DNA of 64,000 nt from Icerya purchasi (lineage: Eukaryota > Arthropoda > Insecta > Hemiptera > Monophlebidae), in contig CM077116.1 of NCBI GenBank assembly GCA_039619475.1, positions 23,819,191-23,883,190 of the forward strand, read 5' to 3'. Below the pieces are notes generated by a model. It did no database searches. It was not told the DNA's origin and saw only the letters and a list, made by a program, of their open reading frames with translations. The position numbers and the translations under genes were made by a program. This document shows, one piece after another, positions 1 through 11,400 of the stretch. Position 1 is the first letter of the stretch. Every line of letters starts with the position of its first letter.

Positions 1-57
1 AAATCGTAATAAGTTTTTCCATAAAAACAAATACTCATAAATAAATAAACAATAAAT

Positions 58-441
58 TCATATACGGGTTTTGTACTTTTGTTGTTTTTTTTTTATTTTT
101 TTAAATGACAAACATATATTTATCGTACTTTGTTTTTGGCGTCTTCCTTGTTCGAATATAGCCTGACGAACCAACTTCACATCTTCCATAATTTCATTCC
201 GTTTTAACTGATACACAATAAAAGGACCATTCGTTAACACAGGTTTTTTTCTCGGAACAAAGTGTTCTTCCAAATCCCTTTGTTTAGAACTCTGTTTTTT
301 CGATTCTTTATCACTGATATTACTCTTGTCGGTCAGCCATTTGTTAATTAATTTATTTTTATCGGCGCATTCTTCTTCTACATCAATTATTTTATTTTCA
401 ATTTCATCTCTAATACGGTCAAAAAGATTTTTTACTTCATC
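58..441 (-). CDS. BRMS1L: BRMS1-like exon 5 (last coding exon)
   Basis: The acceptor AG lies at 443-442 (minus strand aattgtag), and the exon opens in phase 0 at 441. It codes residues 144-270 and ends with TGA at 60-58. It holds the second half of the coiled-coil (KNLFDRIRDEIENK), a Ser/Lys linker, then the family signature KKPVLTNGPFIVYQLKRNEI and a basic tail. In human BRMS1 the protein also ends shortly after this signature, so the stop is credible. No AATAAA is visible on the minus strand below position 58, so the 3' UTR runs off the window. Confidence 0.88.
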   Translation of the reverse strand, partial: DEVKNLFDRIRDEIENKIIDVEEECADKNKLINKWLTDKSNISDKESKKQSSKQRDLEEHFVPRKKPVLTNGPFIVYQLKRNEIMEDVKLVRQAIFEQGRRQKQSTINICLSFKKIKKKQQKYKTRI

Positions 442-3400
442 CTACAATTAGTAATATTATAAATATATGTAAGTAGTGAACTTCGTTATAATTGTAATAA
501 ATTACAACTGGAAATAACAAAATAACTCAGGCATCAGTTATCCACTGAATACAAAACAACCACACAGGATAATGCAGTAATCGAATTAAACGTACTAGTT
601 TTCGCCCGGACTTATAATAATAAATTAGATTTTGTAACAAATAATTTTAGTTAAAGAATTTAACGAAAGAAATTTATAATAGAAAATACGGCTTTTCAGC
701 CACTTCATAATACTTCCGAGCTGTCAGCACAAAAATAACAAGATTGTAAGTTCATTTCGTAGTGGAACGTAAATACTAAAATATAGATCTCTAGTACAAA
801 AAGGAATTTCAAGTGTTATGTACTAGGGCAATTACTTCAAATTGACTAAATTAATATTAATGAAAAATATTAATCAATTTTAAAGAATATTTAAATAGCG
901 ATTACGAAATTTTTCGATAAATTGTAACAGAATAAGTTAAAAGTTTTTGTACAATCGCTAAATTAAGAAAAAAAAAAAAAAACTTTAATAAAAGGGGGTT
1001 CTTAAAAAATTTTAAAACGAAATTAATTAAATATATAAATGTTGAAAATACTTTCACATTATCTGCATGACTTTAACTAATATTTTCAATAAATACATAA
1101 GTACTATTAAATAAAATAAGCGAAAAACAGAAATTTATTAATTCACAAAATAAAATTACATCGACGTTTTTCAATATATTCACATACTCTTTAACCAAGT
1201 ACCTATAATTTTATTTTATGAATCAATATATCCCTGTTTTTACGTTTAAATTATTTATGTTTATTGCCAATATAGAAGTAGGCTATATTTGTTTAACTTA
1301 AAGGGGGCGGATACATGTAAAATTTAAAAAAAATCGATTCTTTTTTTTTCCGAATAAATAGTTAGTATAACATCTCAAAAATATGCCTGTAAATTTTCAA
1401 AATTAAATTATTATTTTTCGATTTATAACTCGTTAAAATGTCCCGCCTCAACTTAGCGCTCGAGTACTATTAGATTTGTATTAGAGCGGTCGGCTCTTAA
1501 TACCTACTTCTCGGATTCCTGACCTTGGGACCTTTTATATTGAAGACCTGAATAAGCAGATGTTTAGAAACTCTTTTGTTTCTTGATTTCGTTGAAAAAA
1601 ACAGCTGTATAGTGATACAGATTTGGTATGCATAGCGCTATCTCATGACGACGTTTGAATTAGAAATTAATCTTTGATTGTTCATTAATTCATGATCGTG
1701 GTAGTGGTTGAGGGTTGAGACAGTGACTTGTGCTTGTGGAACGGATACTAAAGAATATCGTGATTGGTATGAAGAACATGAACCAAACTGCCAAGAAAAC
1801 CATAAAGGTTCTTCAGGCGCCATGGAAGTCGAAGCTGTGAAAGAGATGTTTTCACGACCGGAAGATTTATTTAGCATAAAATACGGAAACTATATAGGAG
1901 ATGAGATTCGAAAACCTTCACCGGAATTCTTAATTTGAATCTGTATGGCGACGACCTTTAAGTTATTAAAAGTGAATGCATTGGCCACGTGCAGAAGAGG
2001 ATAGGTACTCGTCTCCAAAAAACTGGAACAGACAACCAACTGGGAAGACGAGGCAAACTCACCGAAGCTTTGATCAAAAAATTATCTTTGTTCTACGGAT
2101 TAGCTATTCGGAGGAACATTAACTGCATCAAGGATATGAAAGATGCAATTATAGCCACGTACTATCAGAAGTGCTCCACAGGTGACAACCTGAGACATGA
2201 GTACTGTCCGTCAGGTCCCGATAGCTGGTGCAAGTGGCGCAAAGCTGAAGCTTCTGAGGAAAATTCTAAGCTTATTAAACATCTTGCTCCATTATATCCT
2301 GACGTCTGAACACATGTAAAGCCGATATTTGAAAATTTGTCCCGAGATGATTTACTAGAAAGATGTTTGGATGGCCACGCGCAGAATACAAATGAGTTTC
2401 AACTCTACCATTTGGCGTCTCTGCACACAGCACTTGAATTCAAGACTAAAAATTGTTAAAATTAGCGCGTATATCTCAACTGGACTGTTCAATGATGGGT
2501 ACACATATCTTTTACAAGTAATGAACTCCTTACAAATAGTAATTGGCCGCCAATGCATGTCACATCAAGAAAAAATCAATGAACAAAGAATGAGTCGAGA
2601 AAATCGGCGCTGCTCTTTGACGACTAAAAAAGCTCGTGAAGCATGTCAAGAAGAGCTCAACAAGAAAAATGAGTTCTACGAACGCGCTGAAGGACTACTA
2701 TATAGCCCTGGAATCGTTGACTAGCTGACTAATAGTTGGTAAGTTGCCGCAATCATAGAATTTCTGTGTGTCAAAACTTTAAACGCGTTTTTCTGGAAAC
2801 TACTTTTTTGAAATTGGCGGGCATGATTACTCAAAAAGTTCTCAACCAATTTCAATGAAATTTGGTACACATCTTCTCTGTAGTATTAGTTTCTAGTTGA
2901 ACCACTAAAATTCCAAAAAAAAAATCCAAAACTACTATTTTTGACCCAAAATTATCGAAAAAATGGGTGAAAAATCAAACTTTTTTTCTGAGGCGCCCCA
3001 ATTTTGATTTTTTATAGGTTCAACTAGAAAATATATGTTTTCTGAACACTCTAGCTCGAATTTTTGATTTCGGATCACTACAACAGACGCTAGAACTCCC
3101 GCCGATTGGCACTGTTCACTACGAGGGTCACAGGAGACTGGTCAGTACAGCGGCCATTTAAAAAAAAAAAATCATTGTCTTGTATTTAAATATATGATGA
3201 ATAAATATGCTTGCTTTCAAAAATATTTACTTATTTTTTCCTTATAAAATAAGCCTCTAAAAAACGGCCAAAATTTAGGCGGTTGCATGTATTGCCCCCT
3301 TAATACATTAGTACTATTAATTTCAAAATCCTGCAACAAATTTTTAATCATAATATTGCAAGTATATAAACGGCTGGAAATTTGAAAACTATTGTGCATC

Positions 3401-6400
3401 CACATGTTTTATTTTGTAATATGGAAAAAAAAAAAAAGAATAATGCAAATGAAATCATTCTCAAAAAAAAGTAAAACTTTTCGTCCAAAGCAAAAGCTAG
3501 TACGCGCAAATAATGTTCGGTCTAAAATACCTCGTAGGTCTGGCGAAGTGATTGCATTTGGGCGTCATTTTGTTTTTCAATACTTCCCAATTTTAATCCT
3601 TTCGAGGCTCCTGCAATTTCCAGTTTTGATTTTTTCTTGCCATTTAAATCATCTACACGTGTTAAATATTCTAGTGAAATATCCTTCAAAATTTGAGTTT
3701 TTTTGCTTTCGCATATACATATCTTTTCCTTGTATATTCTAAAGAAATAGAGTAAACGTGCCGAAAAAATTAAATGAATAAACAACAAAAGTTATCACTA
3801 TTTTTATTAAAAAATGAAAAGATAAATTAAAAATTAAAATAATTCACGTACTGTTCCTGTACTGATAAAATTCTGCTTTCCAGTTCTGATATTCTTTGTG
3901 CATATACTTGTTTCATTCTTGAACAGTCTTCTTCGGAATACTCTAAAATATTTTTTTAAATTTAAAACGTAATGTAACAAATTTATTTTATTTTTTATTT
4001 TAAATTAAATGGAAATTGAACTCGAAATAACTTAAGAAGAGCAGGTGAATTTGAAAAATATTTATCAAGTTTTCCAGACAAATTCTGATGATGTATCGCC
4101 ATCAATTCAATTAAACAACTTAAGATTAAAATAAGATTTTAATACAGAATCATGATTAGAATCAATATTAAATATCAATTTAAAATTTTTAACTTTTTAC
4201 AATTATTTCAAAAACAATCTTTTCAACGTATTTTATATTATCCAAATTTCATTAATCAAATTTATTACTGGAATAACCTATTAAATAATTAATTGGTCTA
4301 ACTTGAGCAGCTTCCTCGTCATATCTCTCATTTACATTTAAATATAGAGATACATTTCTTATTTTTACATTGTATTATGTTATGTATCGTTTAAAATATA
4401 AGTAGCAATATTAAAACTATAAAATTATAATTGTTAAAAATCTTAGGTTAACTCAAATGTTATTCCAATATATAACTGCACAATACTGCTGCAATATATA
4501 GGGTCACCCAAAACCTTCGACGATTTCAAACCTGTATAAATCTGGTTTAAAAAATCGAAAAAAAAAAAAACTAAACATGAAAATATAGTTTAATCTTCAA
4601 TTTTTTATAAAGAACTTACATCAGTCAAATGCTTTCCGTTTGATCTTAATTTAAACATTCAATTATTATACACATTTTCCAACATCGATTTTGGAATTTG
4701 TAACAACATTCGGGCTCCAATTCGGTCCTTTAATTCATCCAAATTGTGCGATTTGATAGTATAGACTTTATACTTTAAATATTCCCATAGGAAGAAGTCA
4801 GGCACCGTTATATCAGGGGAGCGAGGTGGCCATACGAGAGCGGAGCCTTTAGAGATGATGTGTGTACCGAATATTTGTAGCAACAATTCCATCGTTCGCG
4901 TTGCTGTGTGACAAGTGCGTCATTCGGCTGGAACCATGTTGGGTGTAGTTTATGTTTGGTGCGTAGAGAGGGCACTAAGAAGGTTTCAATCATGTTCACA
5001 TACTGCTCCGTGCTGATGTTACTGTTGAAGGAAAAAGGTCCGACTATCCCCCAGGCTACAACACCGACCCACATAGTCAAACGCGGATCGCGCATTGATA
5101 TTTTACGAATAATGCGCGGATTATCACCTGATGAAGCCCAATAACGGAAATTTTGGATATTTATTGCGTCTGTTAGATGGAAGTGCGCTTCATCGCTCAT
5201 TATCAAATTCTCCACATTGAATTCGTTGTAATCAATTTTATTGAGCATAGACTGCAAACGCGCGTTGCTGCTTTGGCCGCTTCGACATGGTTACTGACGC
5301 ATACTAGGAATAAAATTGACGTTTTTTACCGGACATAGAGCACGTTGTGGTCGTTTTATCTATTTCCTGAATATTTCTATAAATTTTTGAAATTGTCGAA
5401 ACTTTTTGGATGACCGTATATTTTAATATAGTTAAATTAAATTCTAAGGTGATTGTTAAATAGCCACTTAATTTAATATTACACTTGCTAACAGTTGGAA
5501 CTATGTTGTTATCCTGACTGCTGTCTTTAATTAATTATAAGTACACCTGCAGAGGACTTTTTGCATACAATTTTTACTGTAATCACGCTTGTTAATACTG
5601 ATAACGTTATACTCAATTACGATTTACACACGTATTTCATAAATATACAATACTATTTGTCGTTAAAAAAAAAAAAAAAATTACTAAACTAACTAAAAGA
5701 AATAAATTACTCGGTTATGTTATTAAAAACTACTTTTTAATTATAAATAGATAGAGATAAGTTAAAGATAACTATAATTCACGTTTACATAATACTAAAT
5801 TCAAAACAAACAAATCTGATTTTTCACGTCACAAAAATGGAGACACATAATTTTTCACGCTTTTTTAAATTTTTCGCCAACATCGAAGGTTTTGTTAAGA
5901 ATATAGAATAAAGTTTCCTCCCCGATAAATGGCAATCTTCCTACTGATATATCACTCTCCTGAGGAAAAAAATACTTTTTTTCAAAAATTTCTAGCTTTT
6001 AGCGACCCGAGGACCTAAATATATATAAAGTTGTAAGCTCGGCTATAGTTTTTCTGTAAAGCGGTCATTTATGCGTATGTTTAAGATACACTTTGGTTTT
6101 TTAAACTTTTTTACTCAAAATATTACTCACCTAAAAACATTTTTTTTTTGCTGTTTTTGGCCTAAAAAGTGGTAGGGGGTAAAATCATCTTCTAGCCGTA
6201 ATTTTCAAATTTCTTTGAAGAGTTTATACGTTGTTTTTTTTTATATTTTGAATTTTACTTTTAAATGGGTTATGAATTTTTTAAGGGTGATTTTTGAGGC
6301 CGTTTTACATCCCATATTATATATTCTTGACGATTTTTGAGTTTCTTGTCGCCCAAGATATTCGATTAGCTTGAAGTTATAGATCTGGTTTTAAAGAGAA

Positions 6401-7942
6401 TTTGAATTGTAATTAATGATCTAATTTTGAAGTTTATAAGTCAAACCATTGATGAGTTACTGATTTTTATTTGATATTTTTGTCGTTTATGAAGCATCTT
6501 ATTAGGATTCCGCACATTACATGAGTACAGAATCCTAAAAATAAAAAAAAAACAAAAACAGTCAAAAAAACAAAAATACCAACAACATTAAAAAAATAAA
6601 CGACTAATATAAGAAAAACAAATCGCTTAAAACTGGACTAATAACTACGACAATTTTAAACGCTCATATTTTTCGATTATAATATTCGAAGCTTTTTCTC
6701 ACTTTGCTCAAAATTTTTTATAGAAACTCAAAATTCTGAATTAAACTTATTAACATTCATAAAAAATAAAAATTTAGACAGTTGATAACTATCTTAAAAA
6801 GTTAAAATTCAGATATTCAAACAAGAGAATTAACGGTCAATATCGCGTACATACTAAAAAAAATGTTTTTAAACATCATAAAGAAAAAAACCATTGTATA
6901 TTTTAACTTATAAAGCGGAAAAAGATTTAAAACTACAGATCAAGCATTAAAGATTATTTTAATATTCATTTTATTGATAAATTACATATGTGCCGTTCAT
7001 TGAGAAAAGGTACATAGTGTTAAAAAATGCGGTTTTGACTTAACAACGGTTACAGACACTTGAAAGCATGCTCTTTAACGTGAAATAGGTCAAACTGATG
7101 GAGAAAAAAATTTCCTCAGCAAAAGTCACATATGTAAACAAGTATAAAACAAAATGGCGCGCATATAATAAAAAATAAGGTGGTAATTTCTATCTTCTTG
7201 TACCTAAGGAAAGTTAGAAATTATTTAAAAAATTTAAGACATCCATAGATTTATATAAATAAATAAACAATATGTAATTCGTGATCGAAGTAATTGATAG
7301 GTACTAAACTTTATATTAATCATAGTTTTATTTCAGTTATTATGGATTTCGATGTTTAACTTCCAAAATTATTTGGCAGTTTCAAGTTATAAATAATATG
7401 TTTGCTCATTCATACATTATTTTACTGTTTATAAGTTTTATATAGATATATTTAATAATGTATAGTTATTAATTTTTGATTTATGACGAAAATTAAAACT
7501 AAAGTACGATACATCATGGTCATGTAATATTTCTTATATAAAATATACGTGGTTTACAAGAAATCACTAAAAAAACTATAAATTAATAATTAATTACTAA
7601 TTCACTAACGAATACCCAAACTATATACGAAGTTTATTACCTGACACTTCTTCATCCTCAGTTTCAATTGCACTACTTGAATAACTTGATTCCGACTCGT
7701 CACTATGGTCGGAATCCTGTTCATGGTTTGCGTCACTTTCATTTTTTTTCCCAGGATTTTGTTTACACCTGTAATTTTCAATTCCATAAAAATTAAACGT
7801 TAACATGAATATGTAACATTCGCCTTGAAATGTTGAAGTAACTATTTATTCCATTATGTTAAGCGTAATAAACAAAATAAAGCGAATTATTTGTTCGAAA
7901 CTATCAAACGAAAATTCAGTTACTTAAAATAAATACTTACAT
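58..7942 (-). CDS. BRMS1L: BRMS1/BRMS1L-like SIN3-complex subunit, five coding exons, complete CDS
   Basis: The protein belongs to the Sds3/BRMS1 family, nuclear subunits of the SIN3-HDAC corepressor that help repress transcription. Five minus-strand pieces join with canonical GT-AG borders and continuous phase: 7942-7941, 7768-7641, 3942-3852, 3738-3531 and 441-58 (stop TGA at 60-58). They total 813 nt, or 270 residues, close to human BRMS1 (246). Order of parts: an acidic, Ser-rich N-terminus (residues 11-43, runs of D/E/S); the family motif SEEDCSRMKQVYAQRISELE near residue 46; a long coiled-coil (about 50-190); and the signature PFIVYQLKRNEIMED near 230, matching GPYIVYML..DILEDW of vertebrate proteins. 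The tail after that is unusually Lys-rich. The ATG is formed across intron 1. Introns 2 and 4 carry transposons. Whether it is orthologous to BRMS1 or BRMS1L is not decided. Confidence 0.9.
442..1430. other. BRMS1-like intron 4, part without recognised content
   Basis: Very AT-rich intronic DNA to the left of the Mutator-like relic. No open frame with a recognisable domain and no clear repeat ends were seen. An A-tract sits at about 967-981. Confidence 0.6.
1440..3170 (+). mobile_element. Degenerate Mutator-like (MULE-type) DNA transposon in BRMS1-like intron 4
   Basis: Three consecutive plus-strand pieces read as one broken transposase. First 1708-1938, with NHKGSSGAMEVEAVKEMF then YIGDE. 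Then, after a shift, 1965-2309, with CIGHVQKRIGTRLQK, DMKDAIIATYYQKCS and DSWCKWRKAE. Then, after a stop and another shift near 2375, LSRDDLLERCLDGHAQNTNE then SFNSTIWRLC, ending in SPGIVD at 2724. These are landmarks of the arthropod 'Mutator-like transposase domain' proteins, including the NHxGSSGAME block and the late NESFNSxIW block. The catalytic protein is dead (stops and shifts). The element limits are estimates, since inverted ends could not be matched. It lies antisense to the host gene. Confidence 0.72.
3531..3738 (-). CDS. BRMS1L: BRMS1-like exon 4
   Basis: The acceptor (tttctttag) ends at 3739 and the donor is GT at 3530-3529. The 208 nt enter with one base that completes CA|A (Gln 74) and leave in phase 0, coding residues 75-143. 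The start, IYKEKICICESKKTQILKD, lines up with [20 protein letters not shown] of vertebrate BRMS1L, and the later KLEIAGASKGLKLGSIEKQ aligns with KVAGIYRELCLESVKNK. The region is alpha-helical and coiled-coil. A 113-bp intron separates it from exon 3. Confidence 0.88.
3852..3942 (-). CDS. BRMS1L: BRMS1-like exon 3
   Basis: The acceptor AG is at 3944-3943 (tattttag) and the donor GT at 3851-3850. The 91 nt enter with two bases that complete Glu 44 (G|AG) and end with two bases (CA) of Gln 74. The residues EEDCSRMKQVYAQRISELES match the hallmark EEDCERRRMECLDEMSNLEK that opens the family coiled-coil. Confidence 0.88.
3943..4496. other. BRMS1-like intron 2, left part, no recognised content
   Basis: AT-rich intronic DNA between exon 3 and the mariner element. 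No coding similarity or repeat structure was seen. Confidence 0.55.
4499..5420 (-). mobile_element. Tc1/mariner-type element with inverted ends, internally deleted
   Basis: The left end (4499) reads TA, then GGGTCACCCAAAACCTTCGA. The right end, read on the minus strand from 5420, is TATACGGTCATCCAAAAAGT. The two ends match imperfectly over about 30 bases and are bounded by TA, the mariner target. Minus-strand frames 5257-4905 and 4892-4659 encode transposase blocks: MSDEAHFHL (first catalytic Asp region), WFQPNDA, FGTHIISKGSA, WPPRSPDITVPDFFLWEYLK (last Asp region). One frameshift near 4900 and loss of the N-terminal DNA-binding half make it inactive. About 920 bp against roughly 1.3 kb for an intact member. 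Confidence 0.85.
5421..7600. other. BRMS1-like intron 2, right part; no classified feature
   Basis: AT-rich intron sequence. The stretch of about 5930-6540 has slightly higher G+C and many GTTTTT/AAAAAC tracts and may be an old repeat, but I found no ends or coding frame. Nothing else is supported. Confidence 0.45.
7641..7768 (-). CDS. BRMS1L: BRMS1-like exon 2, acidic N-terminus
   Basis: The acceptor AG is at 7770-7769 (aattacag) and the donor GT at 7640-7639. The first base, G at 7768, completes the ATG begun in exon 1. Residues 2-43 are rich in Asp, Glu and Ser (for example SDHSDESESS), the usual composition of the N-terminus of BRMS1-family proteins. The exon leaves with one base of Glu 44. 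There is no other in-frame ATG in this exon upstream of the acidic stretch. Confidence 0.85.
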
Positions 7943-7960
7943 GGTTTAGAACAACATATA
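7941..7960 (-). CDS. BRMS1L: BRMS1-like exon 1 3' end: 5' UTR plus first two bases of a split start codon
   Basis: On the minus strand the sequence reads tctaaaccAT|gtaagt. The exon ends with AT at 7942-7941, and a perfect donor GTAAGT begins at 7940. After the 172-bp intron, exon 2 begins with G, so ATG is made only in the spliced mRNA, in a good context (aaaccATG). Only the 3' edge of the exon is defined; the coordinates given are nominal and the transcription start is unknown. Confidence 0.68.
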
Positions 7961-8366
7961 AACAAAAAACGTACTCCTACATACACATGCTTCACACCAC
8001 AAAATAATATAAATATTTACTATACCCAAAAACTGTATCTACCAAAATAAGTGATACCCATTTTTCCCGTACCTGAGTAAATTAGATTTCATGTTTTGCA
8101 GTGCAAGGGTTTATTCGATGGAAAAACTAGCGCACGAAGATGTAAAACAAATGTGCAACGTTGCCACACATTACACAAAATTTATATTTTGATCTTTTTG
8201 TTATATAAATTTAGAACTTATACAAAAATCTTAAACTATGTGAAACAACTAAGCCCTTGCTATGAATTCCAAGTTTTAAAATATTTTGTATTTCGGACTG
8301 CTTAAAAGAATTAAAATATTTTGAAAACTTAAAAGTTTAAACGAAAATGTATATGTATTTTTATTG
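7943..8366. other. Upstream of BRMS1-like start: probable 5' UTR and promoter zone
   Basis: This lies immediately 5' of the split start codon on the minus strand. No TATA box or initiator can be assigned. The plus-strand frame at 8096-8305 shows no family resemblance and is not called. Confidence 0.35.
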
Positions 8367-8462
8367 TGTTAAAGATATATGTTTACTTGTCGTTTCGGAA
8401 GGATTACACCAGATGGTTAGTGCAATCCTTCCCAAACGTCAAGTAAATATACTTCTTTAACA
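8367..8462. repeat. 96-bp imperfect hairpin (inverted repeat)
   Basis: The left arm from 8367 (TGTTAAAGATATATGTTTAC and on) pairs with the right arm ending at 8462 (GTAAATATACTTCTTTAACA) over about 44 positions, with a small loop around 8410-8418. Mismatches are scattered. Flanking sequence does not continue the pairing. It could be a tiny foldback MITE or a precursor-like stem-loop. Confidence 0.7.
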
Positions 8463-11400
8463 TAGTTGTGTCCGAAACAAGTCCGTATCCACGGGGTGGG
8501 TTTTGGGGGTACCCCCCTCCCCATGAGAACTGAAATAGTTAATATAAATACACAAAAATCTGAAAAAAATCAAAAATTTAAAATAAATATTGATTATTTT
8601 TTAGGGGGTTCTTACCTTTAAAAGAAAAAAGAAAAAATATGCTCTATATGTTTAGTTACTTCATTAATATTTTATGCAAAATTTTTTATTACGAGTATAA
8701 TCAATAACATAATGTAATTTTTATTAATGTTTATACGGTAATTCATTTATGTAAATTAATATATAAATAAAAATTATGGAAATTATTAATAGTATGAATA
8801 TTAGTGAAAAATGTATTGTTATTTATAAAATAAATATGCGAAGAAAATTTTCAAAACCTCTCCCTTTCAAAATTCTGGGCACGGGCCTGGTCCCAAATAA
8901 TTTACTGCGATGAATGTCTTTTTCGCTTGTTTGTTTTTACGAATATGTGCATTTTTGTTCATATTTTTATACTGCGTACATATAATGCAAATTATGAATT
9001 TTTTTCTTGTTAAAAGTATTATGCACATTTTGACGTATTTTTTTACATATTGCAACATACATCTGAATAATTTACTGTAATTTATACGTATTCTTGCGCC
9101 ATTTATGTGAATTATTTATGTTTAATTTACTATTGCTTTTGGATTATGAAAATATGGTTAAGCGATATGTTTTTGTGTGTATTTTAATAGATTACTAGTC
9201 TGTAAATAATCAATTATCCAGTCACTTTACTTCCAGTATTGTGTTCATAATCCAGATTTCAAAATTTATTATATCATCTTCCTCTCTTACTGTCAAAAAT
9301 GAATAATTCAAAGTGAACATAAAAATATTGAACTTCTAAATTTTACAATTTTTATTCTAGTACCTTTGGTTCTTCTACTAACAAACTTATAAAAATTGAA
9401 TGTTTCTGTAAAATTTTAACCCAAAAATTAAGTAATGCAAATTAGTGGTATGAATTTATGCATTTGTTTACACATCAAATTTTACTTGCTTTTTATTATG
9501 GGATTGGAAGTAATATTTTTAAGCCTGAAAACCAACTTCAAATAATGTTATTGTTTTATTTTGTATCTATAATTAATGTGCACATATTCGATATTATGTT
9601 AAATTCTGCTCGAATTGATTCGTGGAATATTGATATTTTTAAAATCTTGGCAAACCTCATGAGAATTGTAAAATAAAATTTTTGAATTACAAAAAATAAA
9701 TCGACTCACATAGTATAAACAGTTATGAATTTAGTGTACCTCAATGAACTTCTCAAGAAAAAGAAACTCGCTCGATAATTATGATAATGTAATCAAGGAC
9801 AAAGATTTTCTACATTTTAAAATTTCCAAATAAATTATTTTGTGTTAATAAATGAACGTAAATACAGAATGGTGAATTATGGGATGATTCGAAAACATCC
9901 GCATTGAAACAATATTGGCATAAAAACATTCATCAAAAACTAAGACTACTAGTTTTTTTTTTGTTTTTTTTTGAAGAAAGGGTGATGGAGGTGGGACCAA
10001 AAAAGTATGTATTATACCAATGTGGTCAAGTGAGATTGAGTAACACGGATCCAAAATATCAGACGAGGAATTTACAAGAGTAATGAAAAGAAAATTTTGT
10101 GAGCCTATAAGTAATATTTATATGCTACTTCATGAAAACAAAAAGTAAATTAGCTAACAATTTAAGAAATCTTGCAGATGCTCTGTTAAGAACATATACC
10201 GAGAATTATGGAGGATTAAGTAGGAATAAAGCTGAACACGTAACAGAAAATGTGGAAAATCAGTCACGCCTGAACATTGAATTTTTTACACAATCACAAT
10301 AACAACAACCATGATTATTATTCAAAGAAGAACTAAATACCTAATAGAAGATAGTTTACTGGAGACATGCTAAATATAAACTGAAATTAGAAATAAATAG
10401 AGTAGTTTAAAAATATTGAACTAAATGTGTCGAGTGTTACAGTAAATAAAAATAGTTAATAAAACGCAATTATTTTATGAATATAGTATGTTAATGAAAA
10501 GTCTGAGAAGCAAGGGAGGAAGTAAATTTATACTTGTCACGATTCTATCTGTTGTTAATAGAGAAAAAGAAAATTACTGAAATAGATTAAAATAACTAAA
10601 TAGATATTCAAAATCGTTAGAGAATGAAAGTGTAAAAATTTTGATCTATTTAATGAATATTTATATCGACATAATTAAGCAGACAGGAAGTTGTTTGAAA
10701 AATATCTGGGTCAGCAGTTTAATGGGGTTCACCCAAATAAAATCGGATTGGATTGTCTAGAACAATTATTGAATCAGTCTTTTCCATAATTTGGTGTAAT
10801 ATTTATTCTGCAATACTTACTTTTTTAAAATCTATTTTATCAGTACAGTGTTCATATTAGTAACATAGAAACCAACTGATTCCTCCAATGAGAGGTCAGT
10901 AATGATAGCAGTGAGTTAAAACAACTAGAAGGTCTTGGATGTTATTAGCTGTATTCTATTAGAATGTGTTTTCTATAGTACTGATCTTAGTTAACTATAT
11001 AGAGTATGGCATGCAAAGCGCAGTAAAGACATCATGGCAACCGATATCGTAAATATAGTTCATAAAACTCTGCCAAAACTATTGAAAAAAGCTCAAGGGG
11101 GTTATTACACAAAAGGTGATCATCTCAAAATTTAATATATATATATATACTCGTTAGCAAGAGTAACATGGCAATTAATACAGTTAAGTACGGTCCATAG
11201 TATCCTGCTAATACTGTTTTTCTTTTCATTTACTTACATAAGTAATTGATTTTTTTTCTTTTTTCCCCTCTTTTGCATTTGGTGACTAAGTTATCATCAT
11301 TGCAATTTATTTATAGTTTTTCAATATTTTTGTACCCATATTAAATTAATAAATTTGCCTCGTCAGTTACGTCCAGATTGGGGAACCGAAAAAAAAAAAA

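Noticed and set aside
1638..1877. Minus-strand open frame over the Mutator-like block
   Set aside because: The plus-strand frame has the family motifs; the minus frame has none.
4908..5144. Plus-strand open frame inside the mariner
   Set aside because: Antisense shadow of the transposase coding on the minus strand.
9845..10054. Small secreted-protein-like minus-strand frame
   Set aside because: No similarity, poly-Lys from a T-run, no supporting gene context.
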